Notes: generated by a model not told the origin, from the sequence alone. A stretch of 64,000 bases of DNA from Verrucomicrobiales bacterium (GCA_029213065.1 JARGPH010000015.1:55013-119012); one strand, 5' to 3'. Positions 1 through 9,555 are shown, counted from the stretch's first letter. Numbers and translations are program-made.

Positions 1-45
1 CGAATGAGACCACGCGGCTCGACGGGGACGTCTCGCCCCACCATT
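1..45 (+). repeat. Dispersed repeat family A, copy 1 (truncated by window edge)
   Basis: The first 55 bases are identical to 229-283, and the similarity continues less strictly to about 105 (compare 274-333). The shared core carries the phrases GACCACGCGGCTCGACGGGG and CGTCTCGCCCCACC. The 5' part of this copy lies outside the window. A third, inverted copy is at 9671-9830. No protein family is recognised in any frame. Confidence 0.75.
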
Positions 46-129
46 AAACTGACTTTACGCTAACACCTCACCATCAACGGCTTACCTCATTTTCGCCACA
101 AAACCATGTTACGCCAACCATGGATCAAT

Positions 130-283
130 ATGGGTAGGGAGAGGCGTCCCTGCCGATCCGCGAAGTCCTAAGAGAGTGCCGAACCACCGCACCATTTCGT
201 AGCGAAGCGGGCCGGATTGAAATCTCATCGAATGAGACCACGCGGCTCGACGGGGACGTCTCGCCCCACCATTAAACTGACTT
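130..283 (+). repeat. Dispersed repeat family A, copy 2 (full length)
   Basis: This is the complete version of the element. It begins with TATGGGTAGGGAGAGGCGTC, continues through GCCGATCCG, a GTAGCGAAGCG block and ATCTCATCGAAT, and ends in the GGGACGTCTCGCCCCACC core. The same blocks occur in the same order on the minus strand at 9671-9830, with substitutions and small indels, so it is one element about 150-160 bases long. The 1-415 stretch holds no gene on either strand that I can support; open frames here merely run through the repeat. Confidence 0.75.
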
Positions 284-415
284 CCTACTAACACTTCACC
301 ATCAGGAAGTTACCTAATTTCCGAAACAAAATCGTTACTTAACAACGGTTAAATAAACCGGACTTGGCACGCAAGCTGCATCGTCTTTGAAGCCGTTCTC
401 AACGCACCCAAGACT

Positions 416-1738
416 ATGTTTGACCCAACCAACGTAATTGACTCCCCTCCCACTGACACCGAACCGGGAGAGACGCCTCTCAACCTCATTCTCGTCGTTC
501 GCGCAGATCCTATTATTTGCGGTCACTCGACTGAAGCGCGCAACCTCGCCGAGGCAGCGATCGAACGCGGTTTCAACTCCGCTCATATTGTCAGCTACCC
601 GATCAAGACGCTTCTCGAAAGTGATCTCCCCCTCAAGGCACTCGATACCATTTCCGAATACAGCGAAGGCATTCACGTCCATCGTCCCGAGCCGATTGGA
701 GACTACAAAGTCCTCGACGGTAGACTCGGCTACGCCATCAGCGGCAAGCTCGTCGACCTGCTCCACTCTCTCCCCGGTAAAACGATCCTGATGGATCTCT
801 ACCTCGTGCCGCACGGCCAGATGGTGATGAACGCCGTCGAGAGTTTCCGTGGACTGGTAAAAGATGCCAATGTCGTTACGATCGGCGAAGCAGTCGGCTC
901 GGATATCACTAACGTAGTCACCAACGCCCTTGCCTCAGGTCAGGTCGGCGCGGCCCAGATGGTGCTTTCCAACTACCTTCAACACGACCTCCCTGTCGCG
1001 GTGAGTGAATTCACCAAGGACATGATCGTCGACGCCGGAGCGATGGTCGATGCCGAGCTCGGAACTGACTTTGCGACACGCTTGAAAGAACAGGTCGAAA
1101 TCAGCTTCCCCTCAATCGACACGAGCGCCTATACGGAAATCGAGAACGATCAGGAAAAGATTGATCAGGTCCTCGAGTCCCGCGAACTCACCAAGGACGG
1201 TTACGTCATGTTTCTTTCCCGTATTGCCCCTGCCAAAGGCGTCGATGATCTCATCACCGCCTACAAGACCAGTGAACTCTACGGCGTGAAAAAGCTCGTC
1301 ATCTGCGGCAACGGCCCCATGAAAGACGAGATCAAGGCGATGTCCGCCGAGGATAAGAACATTCGCGTCCTCGACGACGTCAGCGATGAGGAAAAAGGCA
1401 TTATCATGCACGGCTCCTTTGCCTACTGCCTTCCCAGCAAACCGCGTCCCGAGTTTATTGAGACCTTCGGCATCGCCGTCGCCGAGAAAATGCTCGCCGG
1501 CGGACTCGGTCCCGTCATCACGACCCGCACCGGGGGAATTCCCGAAGCGAGCGGTGGTCACTGCCTCGAGCACGAAGCCGGAAACGTCGACGAGCTTCGC
1601 GAATGCCTCAACCGCGCCTGGTTCATGACCGAAGAGGAACGCCGCGAACTGTCCGATCGCGCCCGCGAATTTGCCCTGAACTTCGATCGCACTGCGATCC
1701 TCGACAATCTCGTCGCGAGGTCCGAGGCGGTTTGTTAG
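416..1738 (+). CDS. Glycosyltransferase, GT4-like
   Basis: A cytoplasmic retaining glycosyltransferase of the GT-B fold, 440 residues. The C-terminal donor-binding half is clear: FLSRIAPAKG at about 266-275, the NGP turn near 299-301, and the E-x7-E signature EFIETFGIAVAE with E349 and E357, which contacts the nucleotide sugar in GT4 enzymes. The N-terminal half has the expected GH(S)xEARNLA acceptor-side motif near 36-45. The first 20 residues are polar and Pro-rich, so a start further in is possible. No adjacent glycan genes show the acceptor; the substrate is unknown. No clear ribosome binding site precedes the ATG. Confidence 0.85.
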   Translation: MFDPTNVIDSPPTDTEPGETPLNLILVVRADPIICGHSTEARNLAEAAIERGFNSAHIVSYPIKTLLESDLPLKALDTISEYSEGIHVHRPEPIGDYKVLDGRLGYAISGKLVDLLHSLPGKTILMDLYLVPHGQMVMNAVESFRGLVKDANVVTIGEAVGSDITNVVTNALASGQVGAAQMVLSNYLQHDLPVAVSEFTKDMIVDAGAMVDAELGTDFATRLKEQVEISFPSIDTSAYTEIENDQEKIDQVLESRELTKDGYVMFLSRIAPAKGVDDLITAYKTSELYGVKKLVICGNGPMKDEIKAMSAEDKNIRVLDDVSDEEKGIIMHGSFAYCLPSKPRPEFIETFGIAVAEKMLAGGLGPVITTRTGGIPEASGGHCLEHEAGNVDELRECLNRAWFMTEEERRELSDRAREFALNFDRTAILDNLVARSEAVC

Positions 1739-1780
1739 AGAGCAGCAGCGATTCAGCTCCCCCGGAAATGTGCCTAACTC

Positions 1781-1812
1781 AAGAGGGTTGGGTGACTGAC
1801 CAAACAGGGTTG
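1781..1812 (+). repeat. Short dispersed motif C (two tandem versions)
   Basis: AAGAGGGTTGGGTGACTGAC is followed at once by CAAACAGGGTTGAATCAACT. The core AACAGGGT(T/C)(A/G)GG recurs in other gaps at 9648-9660, 11544-11555, 11565-11579, 38020-38032 and 56016-56035. It lies just after the stop of the glycosyltransferase gene. Confidence 0.5.
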
Positions 1813-1954
1813 AATCAACTGCAGCGAATCCTCACAGCGCATGCGAATTCAACTGACAAGAACAAAGAGAAGTTAACTCAGCCCGAAAATAGTTAGTGCA
1901 TTACCACGGCGTTTTTGCGCATAATGAAGTCGAGCCCATCTGGCCAATCTCATT

Positions 1955-2125
1955 ATGAAAAAAACACCACTCTACCTCGCACTCGCTGCTTTCGGAATCG
2001 CTTCGTCATTTCTTTTCTCGAGTTGCGAAAAGCAGACTCCTGCGGAGAAAGCAGCAGACGACATCGGCGATGCGGTTGAAGAAGTCGCCGACGAAGTTGG
2101 CGACGCAATTGAGAAAACCAATTAA
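1955..2125 (+). CDS. Small predicted lipoprotein (56 residues)
   Basis: An ATG at 1955 opens a 56-codon frame beginning MKKTPLYLALAAFGIASSFL, then a lipobox ending FSSC (Cys24). After the cysteine the mature part is only about 32 residues and strongly acidic, with a heptad-like pattern (DDIGDAVEEVADEVGDAIEK) that should form an amphipathic helix. It is expected to be exported, lipidated at Cys24 and anchored in a membrane. It resembles small lipoproteins of unknown role common in this phylum; no named family is claimed. It stands alone and converges on the alanine dehydrogenase gene. Confidence 0.75.
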   Translation: MKKTPLYLALAAFGIASSFLFSSCEKQTPAEKAADDIGDAVEEVADEVGDAIEKTN

Positions 2126-2132
2126 TCGATCT

Positions 2133-2170
2133 TTGCCCGTAGATGCGGCAGAGGCAGCAGATACGGGCAA
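2133..2170. terminator. Inverted repeat between convergent genes
   Basis: A perfect 9-base inverted repeat, TTGCCCGTA (2133-2141) and TACGGGCAA (2162-2170), sits in the short gap between two converging genes. The loop is 20 bases and there is no strong U-tract on either side, so it may be a weak bidirectional terminator or a 3'-end stabilising hairpin. Confidence 0.4.
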
Positions 2171-2186
2171 CCTCCCCCTTCTAAAA

Positions 2187-3317
2187 CTAAAACGGCTCGC
2201 TCCACTCGAGGTCATGAGCCTCCGCAACTTCGCGCGAGGTCAGTTTACCTTCATGACAATTGATCCCGCCTGTCATTTCGGGAGCGATTTCACAGGCAAC
2301 CTCGAGGCTGTTCGTGGCGAGAAGCTGCAAATAGGGCAAAGTCACACTGGTGAGCGCCTGCGTTGAGGTGCGGGCGTAGGCTCCCGGCATGTTCGCGACG
2401 CAGTAGTGAATGACGCCTTCCTCGGTGTAGACGGGATCCTCGTGAGTGGTCGCGCGCGTTGTCTCGATGCAACCACCCTGATCGACCGCGATATCCACGA
2501 GGACCGTGCCTTCGCGCATCAGTCCCAGCATTTCACGGGTCACCAGCTTCGGGGCCTTTCGTCCCGGAACGAGGACCGCCCCTACGAGGAGATCGGTTCG
2601 CGGCAACTCCTCAATCAATGCCGACTCACTGCTGTAGCGGGTCCGGGCCGACGGAACGGCGGTGTCGAGCCAGGTCATGCGCTCGCTGCTGATTTCCATC
2701 ACGGTGGTGTCCGCGCCGATTCCGGTGGCGACCTTGGCTGCGTTGGTGCCGCAGGTTCCGCCCCCGAGGATCGTGACCCGTCCGGGCAATACCCCGGGAA
2801 CGCCGCCTAACAATGTCCCACGACCGCCGGCGTGCTTTGCGAGAAAGTAGGCACCGACCATGACACTCATGCGTCCCGCCACCTCGCTCATCGGTTCGAG
2901 GAGCGGAAGCCGACTCCCAACCTGCACCGTTTCGTAGGCAATCCCGGTAACCCCGGTTTTCACGAGGGATTCGGTCAATTCTTTGTCCGCCGCAAGATGC
3001 AGGTAGGTAAAAAGGGTCTGCCCTTCCCGCAGCATTTCAATCTCGGAAGGCTGTGGCTCTTTCACTTTTACAATCAAATCTGCCGCGTTGAAAACCTCCC
3101 GTTCACTCGAGACAATCTCAGCGCCCGCTTTTGCATACTCGGCATCGGAATAGGCGGCGCCTTCACCGGCACCGGATTGGACCACGACCTTCACTCCGTT
3201 CCGAACGAGCTGAAGCGTTCCTCCCGGCGTTAGCGCGACGCGGTTCTCCTGCTTCTTGATCTCTTTGGGACAGCCCACCGTGACGCCCCCCGCGTTGGAA
3301 TTCTCTATCTGACTCAT
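2187..3317 (-). CDS. ald: Alanine dehydrogenase
   Basis: NAD-dependent interconversion of L-alanine with pyruvate and ammonium; cytoplasmic. At 376 residues it matches the family length. Visible landmarks are the N-terminal substrate segment with KEPQ following VKVK (83-90), the FTYLHLAA block containing catalytic His107, and the Rossmann NAD-binding GGGTCGTNA at about 185-193 followed by the acidic strand end. The late VDIAVDQGGC block carries the expected catalytic Asp. The gene is monocistronic by spacing: 76 bases separate it from the next minus-strand gene downstream of its promoter. Confidence 0.95.
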   Translation of the reverse strand: MSQIENSNAGGVTVGCPKEIKKQENRVALTPGGTLQLVRNGVKVVVQSGAGEGAAYSDAEYAKAGAEIVSSEREVFNAADLIVKVKEPQPSEIEMLREGQTLFTYLHLAADKELTESLVKTGVTGIAYETVQVGSRLPLLEPMSEVAGRMSVMVGAYFLAKHAGGRGTLLGGVPGVLPGRVTILGGGTCGTNAAKVATGIGADTTVMEISSERMTWLDTAVPSARTRYSSESALIEELPRTDLLVGAVLVPGRKAPKLVTREMLGLMREGTVLVDIAVDQGGCIETTRATTHEDPVYTEEGVIHYCVANMPGAYARTSTQALTSVTLPYLQLLATNSLEVACEIAPEMTGGINCHEGKLTSREVAEAHDLEWSEPF

Positions 3318-3393
3318 AATTTGGCGAATGGCTCACCATTAGAGTATGGAAAGGAGGAATTGAGTTCAATCTTTCCCTGACTGAGATCCAGGA

Positions 3394-5574
3394 TCAGGGT
3401 TTCACAGGGAGCGGGGAGCCTGTGACCTCGAACCCCTCTCCTTCATAGCGAATTTTTGTCCACTTCCCTGCTATCGGTAAACGGACCTCCATCCACTCCC
3501 ATTCCCGTGGCAAAGCAGGAGCGACCGATAGGCGCTTTTCGGGAATGGAATACCTCAAACCGGCAAGACCTTCGAGGTAGAGCAGGATCTTGCCTGCGTT
3601 GAAATTCGAGTACTGATCGCCAAAGAGAGTCAGATCGCGCCGGTAGGCTTCAGGAGCGACGGGGATCTGCCATTCCTCGCGATAATTGTAATGCTTCAGA
3701 TGGTTCAATGTTAGACTTGTTGCCTCTTCGACGAGCCCCTGCCGGAACATTCCGTCGAGGGTGAAGTAGGCGGTGTCAGGCGTGTAGCCGAACGAGTGGT
3801 CCACCTCTGTGGCAAAAGACTTCATCGACTGCTTCGACATCGCGAGAGGGAAGAACTCTCCATAAAATCCCTTCTCACGACCAAGCGCCCAGGTATCGAC
3901 CATGCGCTTCGCATACTCTTTCGGAAAGTGCGGTGATCGCATCGCCCAGAATCCATTCGTCATCAACATACCGTTCGCGGGAGCGAGGAAAAAGTCAGGC
4001 ACACCGTTCATCTCCCAGCGCTGATCAAACATCATCCGTATGTGCTCCGGGTCGCGACGAACCATCTTCTGCCAATGCGCGATATCGGACTCATTCCCGG
4101 TGAGAGTGGCCATTTTTTCAAGTGTCGCGGCGACCTCAAATTCATTCATCGAAAAACTGCCGAGACGCTTTTGATAGAGTGTTCTAAAATGGCCTTCGTA
4201 GCAGTCTTTCAAAAACCCGATGTCTCCGGTGTGCTCGTAGATCTGCCAGGCCCCGAGAACGTGTTCCGATGTTTCCGCACCGTATGCCCCGCTGTGCCAT
4301 GAAATCCCCTTGTTGTCGGAGAGCAGGCGCAGCCCGTCGGGCAACTCCCGAAAACGGCCATTCTCCGTGAGATACTTCCACGTGAGCACATTCCCGTAGG
4401 CAAAGCGGGCCTTGTCATCAGTCCAGGCACCCACCTTGATTTGAAATGCGGCATCGTAGCGGTGGATGCCGAGGAAATTGTTCACCGCTGTCTGAGTGTG
4501 ATTCTCCATCTCCCAGCCTTTTCCGACATCGATGTAATACATCAAATAGAGCGACCAAAGGTAGTAGTAGATATCGACGAACTTCTCGTCAGGGCAGCGA
4601 AACCATGGAATCTCATCGTTGAGGAGTCGGTTCATCTCTGTGCCCCTGGCAGCGAGCCAAGTAGTATCGTTTGAGATGATCTCGCGAGCGCCGGCAATGG
4701 CCTTTTCCCTCTCATCGTGCATTGCCCAGGAGACAGTGGTGCCCTCACTGTCGCAGGGAACGGAGAAGGTGTAATACTGGACGCCTCTCCCATCCTCTTC
4801 GGTGATCAGGGAGTCAGCGACGATGCGGGACGCGCTCAAGACGGTGGTCATTCCTGAATAGACAGATGGGCCGATCCGCTCGGCACCGTCGGGATCGGGT
4901 CGGGATTTCACGGTTCCGCCTTCCGAAATCACGATCGCTGAATTTGCCGAATCAAAGGCAATCGTTGCGGTCGAAGAGACACTGTTTCGATGATAAAAAC
5001 TGTTCCCCGAAAACTCGATCGTAACCGGCCTCGACGAAGTAATGATCGAGGCGGCCGCATCATTGGCTGCGATGAATTTCACCTCCCTGATCGTAACACC
5101 ACCAAGCTCGTATTCGCAGATGATCCGGTCAGGACGCCACCGCATACTTTTTGGCTTCGGATGGGCGTAGGCAATGCCGTCGACAATCACGCTTCCGTAT
5201 AGAACCCGGGTGTCCTTGTAAAACTCCCATCCGCTGTAGTCGTTTCCGGTTCCGGTGTGTTCCGATCCGGTGAGCATACTCTCGAGCCTCCCCACCCCGC
5301 GGCTGCGGAGATCGTGGTGAAAGGGATGAGTCAGCCCGATCGTCTCGTCCTCGATCACTTTCCAGCTCGCATGAAAACCTCCGACGTAGTAGGTAACGTT
5401 ACCGGCGAGGAAGCCATGTTTCCGTCCCTGAATTTCCTGCTCGAGCCGTTCACAGTAATCTGTGAACCCGGGCTTTTCATTGTCGAGAGCACGAAGGGAG
5501 AGAGAAAAGAACAACGAGAGTGAAACGACGAGTAATAATCCGGCTAAATGAAATGGTAGAGCACGTTTCATCAA
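3394..5574 (-). CDS. Secreted (alpha/alpha)6 glycoside-hydrolase-like protein
   Basis: 726 residues with an N-terminal signal peptide (LAGLLLVVSLSLFFSLSLRA). The first 300 residues are beta-rich, and from about 330 the sequence is Trp/Tyr-rich and helical (IYYYLWSLYLMYYIDVGKGW, HTQTAVNNFLGIHRYDAAF, DNKGISWHSGAYGAETSEHV). This layout of a beta-sandwich followed by a six-hairpin toroid is that of the GH63/GH37/trehalase-like and MGH1-like glycosidases. A short beta domain with APALPREWEW closes the protein, as in many alpha-L-rhamnosidase or glycogen-debranching relatives. It is last in the minus-strand run, 63 bases after the fusion gene. The glycan it cuts cannot be read from sequence. Confidence 0.65.
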   Translation of the reverse strand: MMKRALPFHLAGLLLVVSLSLFFSLSLRALDNEKPGFTDYCERLEQEIQGRKHGFLAGNVTYYVGGFHASWKVIEDETIGLTHPFHHDLRSRGVGRLESMLTGSEHTGTGNDYSGWEFYKDTRVLYGSVIVDGIAYAHPKPKSMRWRPDRIICEYELGGVTIREVKFIAANDAAASIITSSRPVTIEFSGNSFYHRNSVSSTATIAFDSANSAIVISEGGTVKSRPDPDGAERIGPSVYSGMTTVLSASRIVADSLITEEDGRGVQYYTFSVPCDSEGTTVSWAMHDEREKAIAGAREIISNDTTWLAARGTEMNRLLNDEIPWFRCPDEKFVDIYYYLWSLYLMYYIDVGKGWEMENHTQTAVNNFLGIHRYDAAFQIKVGAWTDDKARFAYGNVLTWKYLTENGRFRELPDGLRLLSDNKGISWHSGAYGAETSEHVLGAWQIYEHTGDIGFLKDCYEGHFRTLYQKRLGSFSMNEFEVAATLEKMATLTGNESDIAHWQKMVRRDPEHIRMMFDQRWEMNGVPDFFLAPANGMLMTNGFWAMRSPHFPKEYAKRMVDTWALGREKGFYGEFFPLAMSKQSMKSFATEVDHSFGYTPDTAYFTLDGMFRQGLVEEATSLTLNHLKHYNYREEWQIPVAPEAYRRDLTLFGDQYSNFNAGKILLYLEGLAGLRYSIPEKRLSVAPALPREWEWMEVRLPIAGKWTKIRYEGEGFEVTGSPLPVKP

Positions 5575-5637
5575 GCGCTGAAAATGTCATAGAGGCCGCT
5601 CAAACAGAAGCGTTTTCGCCGTTTTCTCAATCGGGCG

Positions 5638-7983
5638 CTAGGTGAGGCGGGTAAAGCCGGTGTGTTTCACGGGACCGCCGATCCTCGCTTCAATGCTCTC
5701 CGCGGCAATCGCCTCAGCAAGAATAGCAAAGACCTCGTCGAGAGATTCAAGATAGGCTTCAACGTGGCGTTTCTCATGGGCAAAGGTCGCATTGAAGGCC
5801 GCGCCGACGAGATACCCTCGCTTCAGCATTTCAGAGGTCATCAAAGTGGTGAGTGCAGCTGCCTCCGGGTGATCGAAGCCCAGAATCGCCATCTCGGGGC
5901 GGCCTCCGACTTTGAGAGGAAGCCCATGCTTCTCACCAAGACGAGTCCACCCCTCCATTACCAACGAACCGATCCCGTCCAGGTGCGCGGGAACGTCATT
6001 GGCCATCATTTTCCGAACGCAAGCCAGTGCCGCGGCCGGTCCAACTCCCTCGGTCCAGAAGGTGCTCGAGATAAAGGACACCTGAGCCGCCTGCATCACC
6101 TCCCGCGTTCCGATGATCGCCCCGATGGGAAATCCATTCCCGAGCGACTTCGCAAAAACGGCAATGTCAGGATTCACACCATATTTCAAATGCGCTCCTC
6201 CGGGGCACAGCCGCCACCCCACAGAGATTTCATCAAAGATCAATGGGATCCTGAATTGGTCGCACCGCTCGCGAATCCCTTCGAGAAAACCGGGCGCGGG
6301 ATCAATGAAACGTGTCGGCTCCATCACGATGGCCCCGAGTGCTTCGCCATGGTCCTGCAAAACCACATCGAGCTCCTCAAGGGAGTTATAGTGGAAAGTG
6401 AGGGTATTCCCCGCAAGATCGGCAGGAACTCCTGCAGGATCGAGGCCGGGGAGGAGATGCCCGTCGAGTGCGGACGAATCAGCCTTCGCGAGATTGGCCG
6501 CGAGATACCAGTCGTGCCAACCGTGGTAACCACAGATAGCGACCTTATCCCTGCCGGTATGAGCTCGTGCTATCCGCACCGCAACCGCCATCGACTCTCC
6601 CCCGCCCCGGGTAAACCTTGCGTTGTCCGCCCAGGAATGAATTTCAAGAAGCAGCTCAGCCAACTCGACCTCATCGTAAGTCTGCAAACTCGACATCGAA
6701 CCGAGGCTGACCCGACGCATCACGGCGCAGTTCACATCCGGGTCGGAAGCTCCGAGGATGGTCGAAAGAATCCCGTTCGGCCCCATGTCGATGTAACGAC
6801 GACCCGAAATATCGATCACTTCACAGCCGTGAGCTTCGCGGTAGTAGGCCGGCCACTGCTCAGGAGCGAACATTTCGGGTCGCTTGCTGAGCAATTGAGT
6901 TCCCCCGGGGATGAGTTCTTTGGCTTTTTGGTAGGCCTCTTGAACGTCCGGCAATTCACGCGGTAGCGGAATATCGAGGATTCGCCTCGCTCCGTTGCAG
7001 AAAATCTCCTCCAGATCAGTGACATCGAGATTCTGATTTTCACAGGCCCGCCTCAGAGCGAGAAGTGACTCGATTCCGAGAAGCGTGGGTTTCGCGGATC
7101 GCGCTTTTGTGAAGTCGGCACGAATCTCGTCGAGCCAGAGGAAATCATCCCCGAGATCGACGCAGCGGCTCCGCATTTCAGTGACACAGAAATCTGCCCC
7201 GAAGAAGAGTCGCCCGGGACCGAAGACCTTCAAGATTGCCTCAAAGGCGGATGCCTCACAGACCGCAGAGGTATCAAAGTAAACATTGTCGAGACCGCGG
7301 ATGGTGTCGATTCCCTCAACGGTGTGCTTGCCACAGAATCCGCGTGCGGCGTGGGCGAGAATCAGCTTGGCGTTCGGATAACGAAGGCAATGCTCGCGAA
7401 TGTAGCGCTGGTTCTCCGGTTCGGCGAGGGCACGGGGCAATACCATGTGGAGCATGATGACGAGACCCCGCTGATTCGCCAGTTCCCATCCCCATTCCGG
7501 AATGAACTCTCCGGTGGATGCATTGAAGCTGTCCTGACGCTCCGCAAAAAGGTGATACACTTTGAACCCGACGAAACCATCTTCGTCCAATTGTCGCTCC
7601 ACTTCGGCGGGGTCCTGCCGGGGTGTCAGGATCATCAGACCACGGGAACCGGCATCGTCTTTGACCTCGTCCGCGAGGTGGCGGTTCGCGGCGTCAACGT
7701 CGAGCGAGCGGGTCGGAAACGGAAAGAACAAGCCACCCGTCGGGCAACGGTCCGGCATCCAGAGCGAGAGGCGTTCGTCGTATCTCGCACGAGTGACCAC
7801 TTCAGGCCCCGCCGCAGCCAGTGCCGGCGTCGGCGATCCGAGGTCAGCGGTTCGCCAGAGGTGAGCATGAGCATCGAAAGATTGCGAGGGAACGAAGTCT
7901 TTGAGATACCGGTTCCAGAGATCCAGATCAAAATCGTTGACCTCCGCCCAGACGTAGGGATCAATCTCTGTCTCACTACTCAT
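5638..7983 (-). CDS. Amidohydrolase / class III aminotransferase fusion
   Basis: A 781-residue, two-enzyme polypeptide without a signal peptide. Residues about 33-340 form an amidohydrolase_2-type TIM barrel: DAHAHLW (His39, His41), FKVYHLF, LILAHAARG (His211) and GADFCVTEM (Asp264), a pattern able to bind one metal. Residues about 350-781 are a class III, glutamate-1-semialdehyde-aminomutase-like PLP enzyme: GGTQLLSKRPE, GYHGWHDW (485-492), IFDEISVGWR (Asp584) and FAKSLGNGFPIG with the Schiff-base Lys612. The start lies 6 bases after the propeller gene's stop, so the two are co-transcribed. The fusion suggests that a barrel product (acid or lactone hydrolysis or decarboxylation) feeds, or is fed by, amino transfer; the substrate is unknown. 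Confidence 0.85.
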   Translation of the reverse strand: MSSETEIDPYVWAEVNDFDLDLWNRYLKDFVPSQSFDAHAHLWRTADLGSPTPALAAAGPEVVTRARYDERLSLWMPDRCPTGGLFFPFPTRSLDVDAANRHLADEVKDDAGSRGLMILTPRQDPAEVERQLDEDGFVGFKVYHLFAERQDSFNASTGEFIPEWGWELANQRGLVIMLHMVLPRALAEPENQRYIREHCLRYPNAKLILAHAARGFCGKHTVEGIDTIRGLDNVYFDTSAVCEASAFEAILKVFGPGRLFFGADFCVTEMRSRCVDLGDDFLWLDEIRADFTKARSAKPTLLGIESLLALRRACENQNLDVTDLEEIFCNGARRILDIPLPRELPDVQEAYQKAKELIPGGTQLLSKRPEMFAPEQWPAYYREAHGCEVIDISGRRYIDMGPNGILSTILGASDPDVNCAVMRRVSLGSMSSLQTYDEVELAELLLEIHSWADNARFTRGGGESMAVAVRIARAHTGRDKVAICGYHGWHDWYLAANLAKADSSALDGHLLPGLDPAGVPADLAGNTLTFHYNSLEELDVVLQDHGEALGAIVMEPTRFIDPAPGFLEGIRERCDQFRIPLIFDEISVGWRLCPGGAHLKYGVNPDIAVFAKSLGNGFPIGAIIGTREVMQAAQVSFISSTFWTEGVGPAAALACVRKMMANDVPAHLDGIGSLVMEGWTRLGEKHGLPLKVGGRPEMAILGFDHPEAAALTTLMTSEMLKRGYLVGAAFNATFAHEKRHVEAYLESLDEVFAILAEAIAAESIEARIGGPVKHTGFTRLT

Positions 7984-7989
7984 CGCTAT

Positions 7990-9555
7990 CTACTTCGTGG
8001 TCACATAAACCGCGTAAACCTTCGCTTCCCCCGAATCCGGTAACGAAACGCGCAGCGCGAATTCCTTTCCTGCCGAAATCCCTCCGGGCAAAGCAACCTC
8101 AACCCGCGTTCCCGACCCGGTCACTTTTGCAACAGCGCCTTCAATAGGACGGGCCAGCTCGTCGAGCAATTGGATCGTGAGCGGAGCCTCTGCCGAAAGC
8201 CCTTTTGCATTGACGAGCACCTTCGCCGGTTCCGTTGCTGAAAAATGAGCGGTTTCAAAGTGAGCCGATGAATCCGGAACCTTCCTCGAAAGATAACCGA
8301 AGCCATCGCGACGCAGCGTGGCGAGCCCGATCTCCATGTTCTTGAGTTTCCCGCCGGTGTCCCAATGCGAATACCACATCATCGTTTTGTCGCCTTCGTT
8401 GACGAACGCGTGTCCCTGCAAAATCGCGATATCATCCCACTCGCCCGGTTCGCCTCGCGGAATCACCTTGTGATCGGCAATCGGCTCACGGAAATGGATC
8501 CCGTTGTTGCTCACGACCAAACCCAGATCAACGCGCACGCCCTCGTTCCAGTATCTCCCATCCTCCGGCTTCTTCGGAGCGTCCTGCCAGAGGCCGTTCA
8601 GCCCGACGATAACATTGCCACGATTCCAAATCCCCATTCCCATGTGCCCCTGCTGACCTTTGACTCGCGTTGAGGTTAGCTGGCCGACACGGGCCAGCGA
8701 AAGCGCCTTGGAATCCGACCAGTGATCAAAATCAGGTGAGCGATATGTCAGGGTAATCCGCCCCGTGTCGCCCCCGTCCATCGCCGACGACCACGGCTCC
8801 ATGAGTTGACCGGGCGCATAGTAGAAATTTCCCCATTTATAAAGCCCCGACACCTCAAAGCGCTCGTTCCCGGCATTCATGGGACGGTCGCCAACGACCT
8901 TCCAACTCAGCCCGTCAGCACTGGTCGCCGCAATGAAAGCCCCCCAGCGCCTCTCGTCCGGTCCCACGCCGCTGCGACCACCCTTCACATCTTTGAATTC
9001 GGGATGGGCAATGTAGACAGCCTTGTAACGACGATCCGGATCAGGATCTTCAGGCTCATGTAGAATCGATAGGAAATCATTCACCTTTGCCAGCGAAGGC
9101 ACTTCGGATTCGATCAGGCAGATATTGTTCTTCTTATTGCCGTTGAACTCAACAAGTCCCAGCTCGGGCTTCGTCCAGGTAATCCCGTCATCACTTTCCG
9201 CATAACACATCGGACGCCACCAGCCCGGAGCCTGGCCGGACTTCATGTTGACCTCAAACATCCCGAGATACCACATTCGGAACTTGTCTCCCGTTTTTAA
9301 AACGGTCCCGTAAAGGATCGCGTGCCCATGATCCGGCGCGCCCTCCGGACCTCTTTTAAGAACAGGATTTCCGGGATGTTTCGTCGCCGTCACCGGAGTC
9401 ACATACAGATTATTCCGCCACGGGATGGCATGATCATCAAAGGAAAAGAAGACCGCCTCGTCAGTTTCGGGTCCTCCGTCGACGGAGACACCACCCATTA
9501 GAGGGGCCGTCAGGGAGAGCACAAAAGAGGCAATGGTGCAGAGGGGATATTTCAT
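7990..9555 (-). CDS. Secreted beta-propeller protein, GH43/GH32-like fold
   Basis: 521 residues with a signal peptide (MKYPLCTIASFVLSLTAPLM). The body repeats propeller-style strands with sugar-hydrolase-like phrases: NPVLKRGPEG, FRMWYLGMF, YAESDDGITWTKPELGL, TSADGLSWKV, TYRSPDFDHWSD and GEWDDIAILQGHAF. 'SxDGxxW' turns of this kind mark five-bladed-propeller glycosidases and their inactive relatives. A C-terminal Ig-like region follows. It is 6 bases upstream of the amidohydrolase-aminotransferase gene. Catalytic acids cannot be assigned with confidence, so it may be a glycosidase or a binding protein. Confidence 0.6.
   Translation of the reverse strand: MKYPLCTIASFVLSLTAPLMGGVSVDGGPETDEAVFFSFDDHAIPWRNNLYVTPVTATKHPGNPVLKRGPEGAPDHGHAILYGTVLKTGDKFRMWYLGMFEVNMKSGQAPGWWRPMCYAESDDGITWTKPELGLVEFNGNKKNNICLIESEVPSLAKVNDFLSILHEPEDPDPDRRYKAVYIAHPEFKDVKGGRSGVGPDERRWGAFIAATSADGLSWKVVGDRPMNAGNERFEVSGLYKWGNFYYAPGQLMEPWSSAMDGGDTGRITLTYRSPDFDHWSDSKALSLARVGQLTSTRVKGQQGHMGMGIWNRGNVIVGLNGLWQDAPKKPEDGRYWNEGVRVDLGLVVSNNGIHFREPIADHKVIPRGEPGEWDDIAILQGHAFVNEGDKTMMWYSHWDTGGKLKNMEIGLATLRRDGFGYLSRKVPDSSAHFETAHFSATEPAKVLVNAKGLSAEAPLTIQLLDELARPIEGAVAKVTGSGTRVEVALPGGISAGKEFALRVSLPDSGEAKVYAVYVTTK

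Noticed and set aside
109-294. A minus-strand frame of 61 codons starting with MLVGSQFNGGARRPRRAA
   Set aside because: It runs through the dispersed repeat family A, has no ribosome binding site, and its counterpart at 9576-9860 shares the DNA but not a stable protein.
5662-6966. A 434-codon open frame on the plus strand
   Set aside because: It lies opposite the aminotransferase half of the fusion gene, whose PLP motifs are intact; the plus-strand product has no recognisable motif and reflects the codon bias of the real gene.
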